A stretch of DNA of 64,000 bases, taken from NCBI GenBank assembly GCA_963576785.1, contig OY756147.1:2108001-2172000 (forward strand), read 5' to 3'. Positions 46,230 to 58,321 of the stretch are shown in pieces. The position numbers and the translations under genes were made by a program. The stretch comes from Chlorophyllum brunneum (Eukaryota; Basidiomycota; Agaricomycetes; Agaricales; Agaricaceae). Each line of letters opens with the position of its first letter. Position 1 is the first letter of the stretch. The notes under the pieces were generated by a model. It saw nothing but the letters and a program-made list of their open reading frames with translations, was not told the DNA's origin and ran no database searches.

Positions 46230-47178
46230 TCAGGCCTGGTATGCGATCTCAATCTCGGCGCTGCATACATTGTTCTCCCAACCGGGATACTATAAAAGTC
46301 GTTAACGACATCGTAAGCGTGCAAGAGACGAAATTGCTTACCAAAGCCCTTGCAAAGAGAGCTATACGATCACCGGCTTGTAGACTTTCAACAAACCCTA
46401 GTCCACGCCCGCTACCGGTCTTTTCGTCATATTCGACTTCACTGGTAACAGAATCGGAATTCACCCCGCCGGTGGAGAGAGTTGGAGACCAAGTAATATC
46501 GTGATGCCTAACGTGGCGAGATGCTTGAGCGTTCATCTGGACCATCCATCGTCGATTACGTTTACTGTAAGGGCTATAGAGTTCTGTCCATCCGTATTCC
46601 GTGAGATTACCGATGTTCACTGGTTTGTGTAAAGCTTCGTTCATCCATCGGGGTGGGGGTTGGGACGGGTATGTCGGGCGAAGGATGGAGGCTTCGAACC
46701 AGGTATATGAATTGCGGTATGTGTCTGGTCGAAAATCAGTCGGATAAACATGGAAAAACAGAAGTAGAAATCAACGTACTCTTACATTCTGAAAAACCAC
46801 CCCATCCTTGATCACAACTCTTGATTGAGAATCGTACGGATTTGACTCTCGTAGATACTACATCTTTACCATTGTATAGTGTAGGAATGGGATTTGAGAG
46901 CATGTAGATCCATTTTGCGTTATGCAATCGTTCATTGGAAGTTCGAATTGAAATGAAGGTGTCACGTTTTGTTGAGATTCTAGCCCAGTATTGTGCTCCT
47001 TCGAGAATTATATCGACAAGTTCGCAAGGAATACGGGAGAGGAGATCATTCCTAACGTGGTCGACATCAGCCTGGCTAGGTCGTGCCACTCGAGAGTCGT
47101 ATTCTGGTGTGAGTGGCGTTAGGGTGATATGTTTGGAGAGTGAATTGAGGTTCTGGCATACGTTGAATGGCCATCCCT
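46230..47178 (-). CDS. Uncharacterised 'DQGWGG' family protein, intact copy
   Basis: I recognise a fungal hypothetical-protein family but no function. The minus-strand product reads LTPEYDSRVARPSQADVDHV, RNDLLSRIPCELVDIILEGA, AQYWARISTKRD, KSVRFSIKSCDQGWGG and, after an intron (GTAAGA near 46785), WMNEALHKPVNIGNLTEYGW, RRWMVQMNAQASRHVRHHDI and TGSGRGLGFVESLQAGDRIA. After a last intron it reads YPGWENNVCSAEIEIAYQA, stopping at 46230. The IPCELVDIILE segment resembles an F-box helix and the second half a beta-rich recognition domain, so an F-box-like adaptor is possible. The true start is unresolved: the frame is open upstream of LTPEYDS but has no ATG, so a first exon probably lies beyond 47180. 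Otherwise it is intact, unlike its neighbour. Confidence 0.65.
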
Positions 47179-47281
47179 GAGTACTGAGTGTTGAACACTG
47201 TCGTAGTGTGGGATTAATGACTCTTGGGACTCAGGACCGAAGATCATGGACTAATATATTGGATGGTTGTAGACAAACACG

Positions 47282-47312
47282 TGTGGGCAATGAGGAATCC
47301 TCATTGCCCACA
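47282..47312. repeat. Perfect 15-bp inverted repeat
   Basis: tgtgggcaatgagga, one A, then its exact reverse complement. It lies in the gap between the diverging family copy and the intact Pil1-type gene. It could be a hairpin-forming palindrome, a dimeric regulator site or the footprint of a small element. Confidence 0.85.
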
Positions 47313-47657
47313 ACTATAGTGGATCTCAAGGCTCATTCTGGTGATGGAACATTACGCCTTCGGAAGCCTGTTAGACGCCACAGTCTGGGCATAGGAAGCT
47401 GCTGAACGTCGCCGCAGGACAGCTGTCCGCAAATAAACATGGGGCATGTCAATGATATGGCGCAGAGATCCGAACAGAGCTCCCGGAAACAAGCTTGTGC
47501 CACGATGACTGGCGGGAGGTTGGGCGCAGGGACATGTATATCAGTATGATCATGAGCAATCTATTTGCGGCGTGGGATGGGATGTGAGAACGCTGATGTC
47601 ACTGCGCAGTGGCTCTGCATTTCGGCTTGTTTCCGCCCCACCATCATATTCGAATAA

Positions 47658-50600
47658 ATGTTCAGGTCTGCAGCGACAAAGATCGCCCACAACTCAACCA
47701 TACCTGCTCTTGCGGGGAACCAGGACCTCAGACCACTCCAGGATCTCATCACCGCGGAAAAGGCTGTTATTATCTCGTATGTTTTCTGACATTTCCATAT
47801 ATTAGCCGCGCTCATACTCATCACGTCAAAGACTGCAAAAGCTTAGTGCAGATTTATCAAAAGCTTCCGAGGCACTCAAAGCATGGGGCCTGGGCGAGGG
47901 TGATGACCTAGGGGTAGGTGTGACGACTACGACGACCTTGACAAACTCATCTCACAAGATCACCTTTGGCTTTATAGAACATCCTCAGCGCATCCACCAC
48001 GATCCTCACACATTTCACCTCTGCATTGTCACAATATGCATCACATGGACACACGATGCGTGAACAACTCAAGGCAATTAGAACTCGCGAAGAAAACCTT
48101 GACGAGCTGAAACGTCGACGCCGCGGTGTAATGTCCAAAGCTGACTCTGCGGAGAGGAAGCTTCACAAAATGAACCCGGAGAATAAGAACCTTGTGCAGC
48201 AAACGGACCTTTTGAACCGACTACGGGAGGAGATTCGGGGTCTTGATGTAGATATCATGCGGGAGGACGCTGCGATTGGCGATTTTAAACGCTCTGCCAC
48301 GCGGTCATGGATGGGCTTGAAATTCGGAGGGTTACTTGAGTGTTGTGAGAAAGGAGTGGTGTGTACTTTTCAAACTGCCATTAATTCTTTTCCTGACTCC
48401 TGTTTGGTGTAGATTGCTGGTGAATTTGGAAAACTTGTAGTGACCGTAAGTTGACATCGCTACTGTACCGCTACAAATTCACGAATCATTGCAGGAAATT
48501 CCAGAGGATGAAACACAACCGGGCCTCCCCCGTAACCCATACTACGGACACTCAAAGGTCGAAGATCTCGTAGCCGAAACACATCGTTGTGCCAACGACG
48601 TCCGACTCTCCACCATACCCTCCGCCGCGCAGCCACGTCGTATCGAGCAACAACTCCCACAGGTCCCCCATGTATCTGAGTCACCTTTCATGAATCAGGG
48701 GAGCTTTTCATCGTCTCCGTATCAACACCAGCCACATGCCCCCGAGTCGTACAATGACGATGGTTCGAAACTAGACGTCTTACCAGAGCCGCAAGGCTTC
48801 AATACAGGGCGTTTCATCGACTCACCAGTCCAGGGTTCACCAAGTCCATTCGCTCGAGATCAGCAACCTCAGTATTCCGGCTCTTTATCAAGTGCGTCCG
48901 CATTCCAATCCCCGCCTGGCCACCGCGTCGATGAATTCGGTTCCACCATCCACACTGGTCCTATCGACGCCTCCAACGCCGGTGGTGGGCGTTTTGCAAC
49001 TTTCCCGGTCAAAGGCCGTTCTGGTTCTGTGGGACCCACCAGTGGCGGTGGTTATCCACATCGTCCAGACGACAATGATCATGATCATGATGCTCCACTT
49101 TCGCTATTGTCTGCCCCTGAGCGTGGACAATCCGACTCATTCTCGTCTTCAGTGGCACAAGCGCTCGCTGCATCTGACGTAGGCGAGCAACAGCCTCTCA
49201 CTGAGCCCCCACTTGGTAAACCCGGGAGGTTCAGCAAAGATGGACCGGCGCCTGCATACGAACCGTCTATCGATTCGGAGAACCCTTGGACTAAATCAAG
49301 CCCTCATGCGAAGTTGAGCCCAAATGACAACCAGTTGACTACTGCGCACTCCCGACAGAGGTCTGATCTTTCAGGCGATGAAGCTCTTTTGGCTTACATG
49401 TCAACTCCGTCCACGAATGTCCAAGGTCCAACCGGTGGTGAGGTGGATGATAGACATATAAGCAGACATGTGCGGTTTGGAACAATTAGCGAGATTGACG
49501 ATGGGGCCCTACCACCGATGACGCCACAGGAATCTTCGTTTTCGCCTTCACCTGAACCAGTTGGAGCTGCACAAACATCCGTTCACCGACAAGCGCCAGA
49601 ACAAGGAAGAAGGGGTTCGTCTGATGATCAAGGTGAAATATTTGTATATTGGTGTGCGCCTGAAATCTAACTGGGTGCATTTCTTCCGAAGGTGATACGA
49701 GAGAGGAACACGCTCCTGTAGCAGTGGGCCTTCAAGATCACGAGAAAGCGCTTAATGCAGCAGCCGCCCGTGAAATCGCTTTGGAGCTCGGTTCCCCGTC
49801 ATTGACTGCTCATGAGCCTCCGAGCGATAATCAAGTTAAACCTGCGAGTGGTACCGATCCTTCTATATCACCGAGAGGGTTGCCACCATCCCCTCTTGCA
49901 CCTCCGACCGCACCGCATATGGCGCCCTCTGATAGAAAGAGCGTCTCACCTCAACCCGAATTTACAGCGCCTGCTGGTACTGCTGTATTGGACCCTGGTC
50001 CCGTTCCTTCGTATACTGAAGATCCCTTACCGATTCCACATCAGTATAGTGGTGCTTCTGCTGGATACGCACCAGCTTCTGTTTCTCCGCCGATGCAGCA
50101 ATACCCTCCCTCCCCATATTCACCTGGCCAAGCGCCTTCACACTTTAGCTCGGACGTTCCTCAGCAGGCTCAGCCTTATGCTTTGCAATCGTCACCCCTG
50201 CCTCATGGAGTTCAAGGAGCTCAGGGAGGATATGGAGCACAATCAGCTTATGAGCAGGAATATAACCCTTATGAGGAAGTTTCTCGTCAGGAAAGACCTC
50301 GAGGATATTCTGCTAGTGGTGGAGTTGTGAGTCAGAGTCAGATATCGCCACAGCCACCCCGAATCAATATTCCACCCGCTGTGACCCAATCATCACCCCA
50401 ACAGCCGCAAAACGCCCCTGGTCCTTATTCGTACTATAATCAACCACAAGGAGGTGAAAGTAGAGGTGGAGGAGGAGTAGGAGGTTACGAAGCTAAATTG
50501 AGTCCGACATATCATTCTTCGCCTCCACCAGAACAACCACCGAATGCACCGTATATGCGATCTGGAATGGGGAATCGTTCGACGTCATCTTTGAATAGTA

Positions 50601-51112
50601 CAGGAGGAGGTGGTGGTGGGAAGATTTCAGCTGCGGCGTTTAAGAGACCTTCACCGCGTATTGGTGGGGGTGTGGCTTCACCTTTTGGACCGCCTAGTCC
50701 TACCCCGTTTTCGAGCTCGAGTGCGAGAGTGAGCCCTACGGAGGGGAAGAGGTTACAGTCACCTTGGGATGCCGAAAATGCGCCCGGGTATACTCAAGGG
50801 CAAGGACAAGGACAAGGTGTGAAACCGTTGAAGATTAATAAGAGACATACGCAAGATTTGGATGTGGATCAGTATGATTATATTAGTGCGTATGTGAATA
50901 GTGGAGGACCGGAATCGAGGGATAGTCATGGGTATGATGATGGAGGTGCTCCGGAGGCGTATTATTCGGAACAGGCACAGAGGGCGGCGAATGCTAATGC
51001 TGGTGGTGGTGGATGGGTTGGAATTGGATCTGGTGGAGGTGGCCCTGGTGGTGGTGGAGGGTATGGACAGGGAAGATTTGCAACGAATTTGGAGAATGAG
51101 AGTTTGAAGTGA
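47658..51112 (+). CDS. Pil1/Lsp1-type eisosome protein with long disordered tail
   Basis: Eisosome BAR proteins coat plasma-membrane furrows rich in PI(4,5)P2. Six exons (47658-47776, 47832-47913, 47978-48358, 48413-48445, 48495-49632, 49692-51112) give about 1057 residues. The Pil1 domain is clear: MFRSAATKIAHNSTIPALAG, RPLQDLITAEKAVIIS, LQKLSADLSKASEALKAWGL, GEGDDLG, SASTTILTHFTSALSQYASH, RTREENLDELKRRRRG, SWMGLKFGGLLECCEKG and IAGEFGKLVVTEIPEDETQP. It ends near residue 230. The remaining roughly 800 residues are Pro/Ser/Gln-rich and then Gly-rich, with no domain. Yeast Pil1 is about 340 residues, so the tail is exceptional, although extended second Pil1 proteins do occur in Agaricomycetes. 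All splice sites and phases check out, and a dead sister copy lies 7 kb to the left. Phosphorylation of the Ser-rich tail is likely but inferred. Confidence 0.88.
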
Positions 51113-51390
51113 GGTGGGGATGACATTGATGCGATGTGAATTGTATACTTTGTCGGGACTTGGATTATGTTTCGTTGATATGTTGTCGTTTGGAAAGTCG
51201 TACTGAGGACATTGATATTTTTCGTATTTGGTTATCTTTCGTTATCCTTGTATGTAGAAGTGGGTTGAAATTTTAGACTTGAATTCAACTTTGTAGCGGT
51301 GAGTCGATGGTACTACGAACCCTTAGTAGAAATCGACCTCCAACAGGGCGGAGAAATAGAGTATAAATACCATCAATGCTATTCAAGACA

Positions 51391-53708
51391 TCATACCCGT
51401 TGAACACATCTTACGCGCAGTGGCATACCATCAGTAGGTTCTAAAAATACGATATAGGTTTATGCTTTCTATATTAACCCAAATTAACATACTCATCGTG
51501 ATCGCGGCAGCAGGTTTAGCTTTTTGCCCTTCATACCCTAGATCGAACCCGAAATTCACGATTAATCCTCTGATAATTCATAATGGGTTATGTGAGTGGA
51601 GTTGAGGAGAGGCACACACGCTAGAATGGCCTTCATCTCGATGATAGCCATCGTCTTTCCGATGCAAGCATGAGGTCCAGCAATGAATGATAACATGGAG
51701 AAACTTGGATGATAGCTTTCTGGGAGATTGAGCCATCTCTCTGGATGGAATTCTTCAGCGTCTTCACCCCATGCGTCTTTCCATGTGTTCACCGTGCGTA
51801 TCTGGGCTTTGGATCAGAGTGATAGGAAAGATGTAGAGTAGACAGAAACATACTGGGATATAGATTAGAGTTCCTTTGGGGATGATTGTTCCATTGATTA
51901 CACCAGTTTCTTTTACACCGCGGACTGTGAGAGGCACAGGTGGCATTATCCTGAGGCTTTCCATTCTGTAAGTTTGCGATAAGAATTATAGATAAATGGT
52001 GGGAAAGGGTTATGCTTCACTTACATGACGCAATCAAGCCACTCTAGGTCCTTCAGAGTGCGATAATCCGGATGAGGATTTTCTGAAAAGATTGGTATAA
52101 TCTCTTCACGAAGTTTTTGCTGGCTTTGCTTGTCGTTCGCTAGTAGCCATAGGGTCTATTTCCAACTACTCAGTATACACAGAGACCATGTTTCGTGAAT
52201 GTTTACCCATGTGAGACCACTCGCTGTGGTTTCATGACCAGCACCGAGGAATGTGAGCTATCGAAAACCTTTAGGTGAAATTAAAATCTGGTGGAGGGCG
52301 CACGTACGACTTGGTCCATCATAGCCTGGTCATTCATCGCATAATACTCTGAGTTACCTTCTTTCTCCGCCTTCCGTGCGCGAACAAGAATACTCATGAT
52401 ATCTCTCTTCGCGTCGATATCTGAAGCATGTACCGCTTCCTGGAGTTTATCTTCCAACATCTTCTTTGATAGTTCTCTAATCTTATGCATCGATTCGACC
52501 AGCGTGCTGGCGCCAGCTGGGGAACGAAAAAACTGAGATGAGTGGATGAACTGAGCGTGTAACCAGGCTTACCACAGAAAGGGAGGTAATCGAAGACTTT
52601 GTGATTCCGATAAGCCCATTCGGATGCTAATAGTCGAGAACCACCAGGCATCGTCACTATAAAGATTAACCTAGCGAAGTTCGATCCTAGGCGCTGACTG
52701 AATACGAGACTTTGCTTGTTCTATGAAAGCTCACCTGATTGAAGAGAAACAATCTTCTCGTAAGCCTCACTCAACTCATTGTGAGGGTTATGTAGGTTAT
52801 CGGCCTTGTAACCGAAAGCAGTTTCGCATATGATGTCAAGGGTGACTTTGCTCACTGAAATTCATTAGTTATGTTGCAGTTCGGCGAAGCTCTTCGAAGA
52901 AATACCTACGCCAGTTATATACGTGGAGAACTTCGCCGTCGACGCCGATCTCACTCTTGAGAATATCAATGAATCTGGCTTATGGTGAGCGAATTGTTGG
53001 AGGTCTGACATCAAGACCGAAGTACCCATCGATAGACTCCCAATACATATGAGTCTCTAAACGAGGGATTAATGAGCAACGGAATAGCGTGCTTGCACCC
53101 GTGTCTACTCACGAGCCATGAGATTCGGAATAGAGAATGCAGGGTTCATTGCTTTCCTCATCTGCTTGTGCTCATCTCCAGTGACTGTAAGTAAGCCGTA
53201 TCCCGTGATGATGCCTAGAATTTTACGAGCATAGGCAGCCTGAAATCTGCTGGGTCAAAATCATTATTCGGCGCGCAGCAGATTGACACTCACTCGAGGA
53301 TATTGGAGCCAATCCCTCACTAAAATTTGATGCAAAACTTCGGGTTCCAGGAACATCATTCGTTCAACTCCCACCGGCCCAAGGATGCGGACCACAGGAC
53401 CATATTTCTTGACCCATCCAAGCAGGGGCATATCCGGTTCGCTCGTGGCGAGCGAGTGAGCCTCGCCCAGTATGATGTTTTGAATAGGTGGGCCTGGGAT
53501 TTTGCGAAGGGGTGATAGAATGAATGGCCAGATCACTAATCGACGAACGATTAGGTAGACGATATATCCTGAACAAGGGTAATGAGGACTTGAGGCTTTT
53601 CCGTCGAAACATAAGCTTACCACAGAGACAGAACACCAAATAGCTCCATCTAACTTCCGGAGAACTCTCTAGAAGCTCAGATAAAGTCAGCAATGCGGGA
53701 GGAGACAT
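51391..53708 (-). CDS. Cytochrome P450 monooxygenase, paralogue 1
   Basis: ER-anchored haem monooxygenase fed by cytochrome P450 reductase; substrate unknown. ATG 53708 opens MSPPALLTLSELLESSPEVR. After one short intron, the N-terminal helix IVYLIVRRLVIWPFILSPL leads to RKIPGPP (Pro-rich hinge) and KKYGPVVRILGPVGVERM. Mid-domain features are TVTGDEH, MRKAMNPAFSIPNLMA and VTLDIICETAFGYKADNLHN. The I helix reads FLGAGHETTASGLTW (A-G-x-E-T-T complete). The K helix has RMESLRIMPPVPLTVR (ExxR), then EEFHPERWLNLP (PERW) and the haem loop FIAGPHACIGK with the axial Cys. The C terminus reads KPTDGMPLRVRCVQRV and stops at 51391. About fourteen introns splice normally. It resembles basidiomycete CYP5150/CYP5144-like proteins, but I do not fix the family. 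Two paralogues follow. Confidence 0.88.
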
Positions 53709-54275
53709 GGTACGCGATCAAACAAAAGAATGTTTGAACCGCGAGGCTGATGCCGTGAGCATGGGTTCGCTGGGATATGACTATTGTCGCACAACGTGAC
53801 TATGATAGTCACTATTAATATATTGGGGTCATGCGATGCTAAAAGGACTTGTGAATGCCGTTTATTTTGAACGGGATCGAACTTCTTGTGATGCAATAAG
53901 ATGTTCCCCACGTCTGGTTATCACATGAAACTGCGCAAAAGTGTATGTGCCTGGAGGACAGAAAGCTGTTTAGATGGTATATCGAGCAGGGTAACTTCTC
54001 ATGGAACGCGTCCTGTGATGAGTGTACAGCCAATATTATGGTCAGTGGCTATGTCGTCCTCCATGACATATTGACCAGCCATGTTAGGCTTGGCTATGTT
54101 TGCATAATCCTCATGAACAAACAAACCGTGAGAAGCAGTCCCAGCACATGAATTTCGGAGTGTGCTTTTGAACATCTAATTAATTAAGGTCTCGTTATTT
54201 GACGTAGCTATACTAAGTTCTATGTACTTCCAAAACTTCCAGGATGGGAAGCTCTGCCACTGGTGTATAATATAA
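53709..54275. other. Spacer between P450 paralogues 1 and 2
   Basis: No gene. Contains the presumed promoter of paralogue 1. Nothing else seen. Confidence 0.5.
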
Positions 54276-56626
54276 TTATGATGAGTGAGCACGTCTGACC
54301 CGCAGTGGCATGCCGTCCGTAGGTTCTGCATACGCGAGATTAGTGACCGATTTCAGGCTAAGCCTATTTGAAAAAGAATCTGCGCACTCATCGTTATTCC
54401 AGTAGTGTGATTTGCCTGTTGCCCCTCATACTCAACGTCAAATTCAAAGCTCGTGATCAGACCTCTGTTAAATCAATACAAAAAGGTCAGTTATGAATTT
54501 GACTCGCACATCCAAGTACATACGCCAGAATTGCTTTCATCTCGAGAATGGCCATGGTCTTGCCAATACACGAGTGAGGTCCTGCAATGAATGACATCAT
54601 AGAATATGTTGGATGATAATTCTTGGGGAGATTTAACCATCTTGCCGGACGGAATTCTTCGGCATCTTCGCCCCATGTAGCCTTGGATGTATTTACGGCG
54701 CGGATCTGTAACGACTGAGCAGGGCATTTGGAAAAGGCGTGACCAGAAAGCCTACCGGGATGTAGAGCAAGGTTCCTTCAGGGATGACAATTCCGTCAAT
54801 CATCCCGGTTTCTTTTGCAATACGAGCTGTGAGAGGGACAGGAGGCATTACTCTGAGGCTTTCCATTCTGTACGTCTCTGGTTAATTCGGGAAAGAATAT
54901 AAGATACTATTTCGTGCTTACACAACGCAGTCAAGCCATTTCAAATCCTTCAGTGTGCGAAAGTCCGGCCGGGAATCATGCATCATGACAGGAGTAAGTT
55001 CCTCCCGAAGCTTCTGTTGGCTGACTTTATCGTTCGCAAGGAGCCACAGAGCCTGCCCAGCATTGTTTGAAATCAACCAGGACATCACTCATGCATCGGA
55101 TCCTTACCCAAGTCAGGCCAGCTGCTACCGTTCCGTGACCGGCACCAAGGAATCTGAGCTGACAAACGTGATCAATTAGCATCTCGGGGAAGGCTGGAGA
55201 GACACGTACAACTTGGTCCATCATAGCTTGTTCATTCATATAACATTCTGATCTACTTTCCCGCTCCGTTTTTTGCGTCCGAACAAGGATGCTCATAATG
55301 TCGCGCTTGGCACCTGCATCAGACACCTGAGCAGCTTCTTGGACCTTCTCCTCCAGCATCCTTTTCGAGACCTGCCGAATTATGTATAATGATTCAATAA
55401 GAGTGCTAACATCACCTAGGAAATAGCCCGAATTCAAAGTCAAGATGAGGTACTACGAAAGATACGATACTCTTTGAACTCACGAAGGAAGGGGAGGTAG
55501 CCGAGAAGTTTCCGACTGTGATAAGCCCAATCTGATCCCAAAAGTCGAGCACCGCCGGGTACCATCGCCATCACAATCAGTTTGAAGAAGTTACTCCCTA
55601 TTCAACGAGTTAGTTGTTAGATTCACCAATTATAGTGAGATACATACCCGTTTGGACAGCGGCAAGCCTCTCATAAGCCATTCCGAGCTCGTTGTTGGGA
55701 TTATGTAGAGCATCAATTTTGTAACCAAAAGCGGTCTCGCATAGTATATCCAGGGTGACTTTACTCACTGAAGGTGATTCCGTCGGTGAGAGGTTACGTG
55801 ACTGAACGCAAAGATTTACGTACTCCAATTATATACCGGAAGGACCGCGCCATTAGTGGCGGTGTCTGTTTCGGCTTTGAGAAGTTCGACGAGCCTGAGT
55901 TGTGGTGAGTAAAGGAAAGTGTGGTACCGAGGCATGGCAGGTACCCATTGATAGATTCCCAGTACATATGATTTTCTGAGCTGATTTAGCTCACATCGGA
56001 TTGGCGTATAGATGCGTACTTACGAGCCATGAGATTGGAAAGTGAGAAAGCTGGGTTCATTGCCTTCTTCATTTGCTTATGCTCGTCCCCGGTGACCGTA
56101 AGCAAGCCGTATCCCGAAACCAGTCCAAGTATAATGCGAAGAAATGCGGGCTGAGGTCTAGTCAGTTATTGCAATCTCCTTGTGCAGGATGTCTAATGCT
56201 TACTCGGGGATACTGGAGCCAGTCCTTGACCAAGATTTCTTGCAAGGCATCAGGCTTCAAAAACATTAGTCGTTCGATCCCTACTGGTCCGACCATGTGG
56301 ACGACCGGCCCATATTCATTTGCCCATTTGTGTAGAACGAAGCCCGGTTCACTCGTGATGAACGCACGGTAGTCGCCCAAGATAAGATTTTCTGCGGGAG
56401 GGCCTGGAAGGTTACGAAGGGGCGAGTGAACGTATGGCTGGAGTACTAGGCGGTGGAGAATCAGATACGCAAGGTAAGCTACTACAATGGAATTTAGTGT
56501 TCGGTCCATGACTCCTAAGGCAATGACCTTACCGGCGATATAAACAACTACATGGCCCCCCTTTAGCTCTTGTAACTTCCCAGCCAAGTCGGGGACCATC
56601 CACAATTCCCTTATAATTAGAGACAT
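54276..56626 (-). CDS. Cytochrome P450 monooxygenase, paralogue 2, altered I-helix
   Basis: Same family and exon plan as its neighbours. ATG 56626 starts MSLIIRELWMVPDLAGKLQE, then VHSPLRNLPGPPAENLILGD and WANEYGPVVHMVGPVGIERL. VTLDILCETAFGYKIDALHN, RMESLRVMPPVPLTARIAKE (ExxR), EEFRPARWLNLP and FIAGPHSCIGKTMA (haem Cys) are intact, and it ends PTDGMPLRVRRAHSS at 54276. Two deviations stand out. The oxygen-activating I-helix motif reads AGHGTVAAGLTW, where both paralogues have AGHETTASGL: the acidic residue is Gly and the second Thr is Val. PERW is PARW. The reading frame is open throughout, so it is expressed-looking. It may have relaxed or unusual chemistry, or be losing function. It lies tail-to-head with paralogue 1 on the same strand. 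Confidence 0.86.
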
Positions 56627-58321
56627 GGTGGAGGACGGAAGGTGTTGAACGTGGCAAGCTGTACAAGGTATATATATGAGGCCCACAATCCCGGCATGTA
56701 GAGTAGGACTTAGGTCCCCGGCAGGCATGCTTCGGGTGAACATCCAAGAAAGGATAAGCGACTTGGATGTAAATAGTATATCTGTGGGCGGAAGCGAATG
56801 TGTATATATGATTGACGGACATTCTTAAAGGTCGTTTATCGTTCTATGCTGGAGCTTTTGAGACAGGAGTGATGGATGTTGGCGGAAGTAGTCAGGTTTT
56901 GCTTAGAGGAAGTAACGAGAGAGATCCTCGGAGAGTACCCAGGGCGTATGACATGAGACTAGCGATTCATACTCCCAGTGGTCTTTCCTCGTCCAAAGTA
57001 AACGTTCAGAGTCTTCCCCCTCGCAGCCCCAAACATCCCAAGGGCAGGCCTCGGAAGAGGAGAAAGATCAAGCCTTTTCTCCTCTGCACCCTTCTAAGTT
57101 GTCCAGTGACCTCAAAACAAGGTTCGGGTACCACATAGGTTTAGACCAGAATGAAGTCTAATTGACTAGACGCCATCGACGAAGGCGGTTCAGACTTTAG
57201 TGGGCGCACACTCGGATGAGATACAGGGAGTATCACTACATACAAACACCGAGGCTGAACCCAATGGGCTTGAAGATGAAAGAATGTGGTGCGATCGTCG
57301 ACCAACCATGCATGAATGATAGTTTGACTTGAAGCTCCCTCTTGTTCGAGTGAGCGACACCCCTTGGCCATCAATGATGTGGTATGATCAACACTAAGTG
57401 GACAAAGTGCGCTGCCGACAAAAAGTCGAAGGGCGAAGAACGTGAATTCCAGTTCGTTGGCGTGGAGGCTAGTGATTCCATGGACTTGCGCAGTTTACTC
57501 TGAAATACAAATTCTTGCAGAACAGGAGCCCCTGAGCCAGATTATAACACCGTCCGATGGGGAACAGGAAGATATCGCGGCCGCCGCCACACTAGCAGCT
57601 GAATGACCTCAGGTACTCATATTTTTGAAGAGGCCCAAAATTCGGGTCCTACACAAATGAAGAAAAGTTATGTGAGGTCGTGATTCCCTCGGGAGCCGTT
57701 TGTTGAGTCGAATAATCTCTAATAATGTAAGTCCTGCACCAGCCAGGCGGAGACCGAGTTCCCCTCAATTTCAGACCCAGTGCTACATTGAAACGTGGAC
57801 GATCTTGGGTTCTTAGTTCGGACCCTGAATTCCACCCTACTTAAAGGTAATTTAATTGTGAGCCGAGTCTCGATGCCGGTGAGGTGATACTAGGCTACAG
57901 CTGGACCGACTGATCCGACGTGACTACGGATGAAGATCGATATCGATGAAGTGGTTGGAGGCAGAGGTTCGGAACTTGGTGGAGATGGCTGACGGGTTAG
58001 AACCGAAGAAGTGGTTTGTGGCCGCTGGCAAGCAGGGTCACACTGGTCCGAGCCTTCGCTTCAACGACCGTTCAGTCCATACTTATAGCTTAAGGTACCT
58101 CTCCCTCGATGTCTTGCTACCCTCAGCTTCATTTTCCATGTGATACTTTGACGTGGGGACCCATCGACCACTGATATATATTTACAGGCCAATAGGGAGC
58201 TTCTTTGGACCCATGATCAATATACGCTTGCCTTGTGTGAAGTTCCAAGCTCCAAGTCTAGATGCAGAAATCATGAGCTTCTTGTCAACGCAACTCCTTG
58301 GCTCAATCCCTCGTTCTCGCC
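56627..58321. other. Region between divergent P450 paralogues 2 and 3
   Basis: No firm gene. A plus-strand frame at 56812-57138 encodes a small basic protein with a KGRPRKRRKIK stretch like an AT-hook. It has no splice signals and I give it low weight. The rest holds short frames only. Confidence 0.4.

Noticed and set aside
56812..57138. Small basic ORF with an AT-hook-like stretch
   Set aside because: A single KGRPRKRRKIK stretch is not enough; no neighbouring exons, and the region lies in the promoter gap of two divergent P450 genes.
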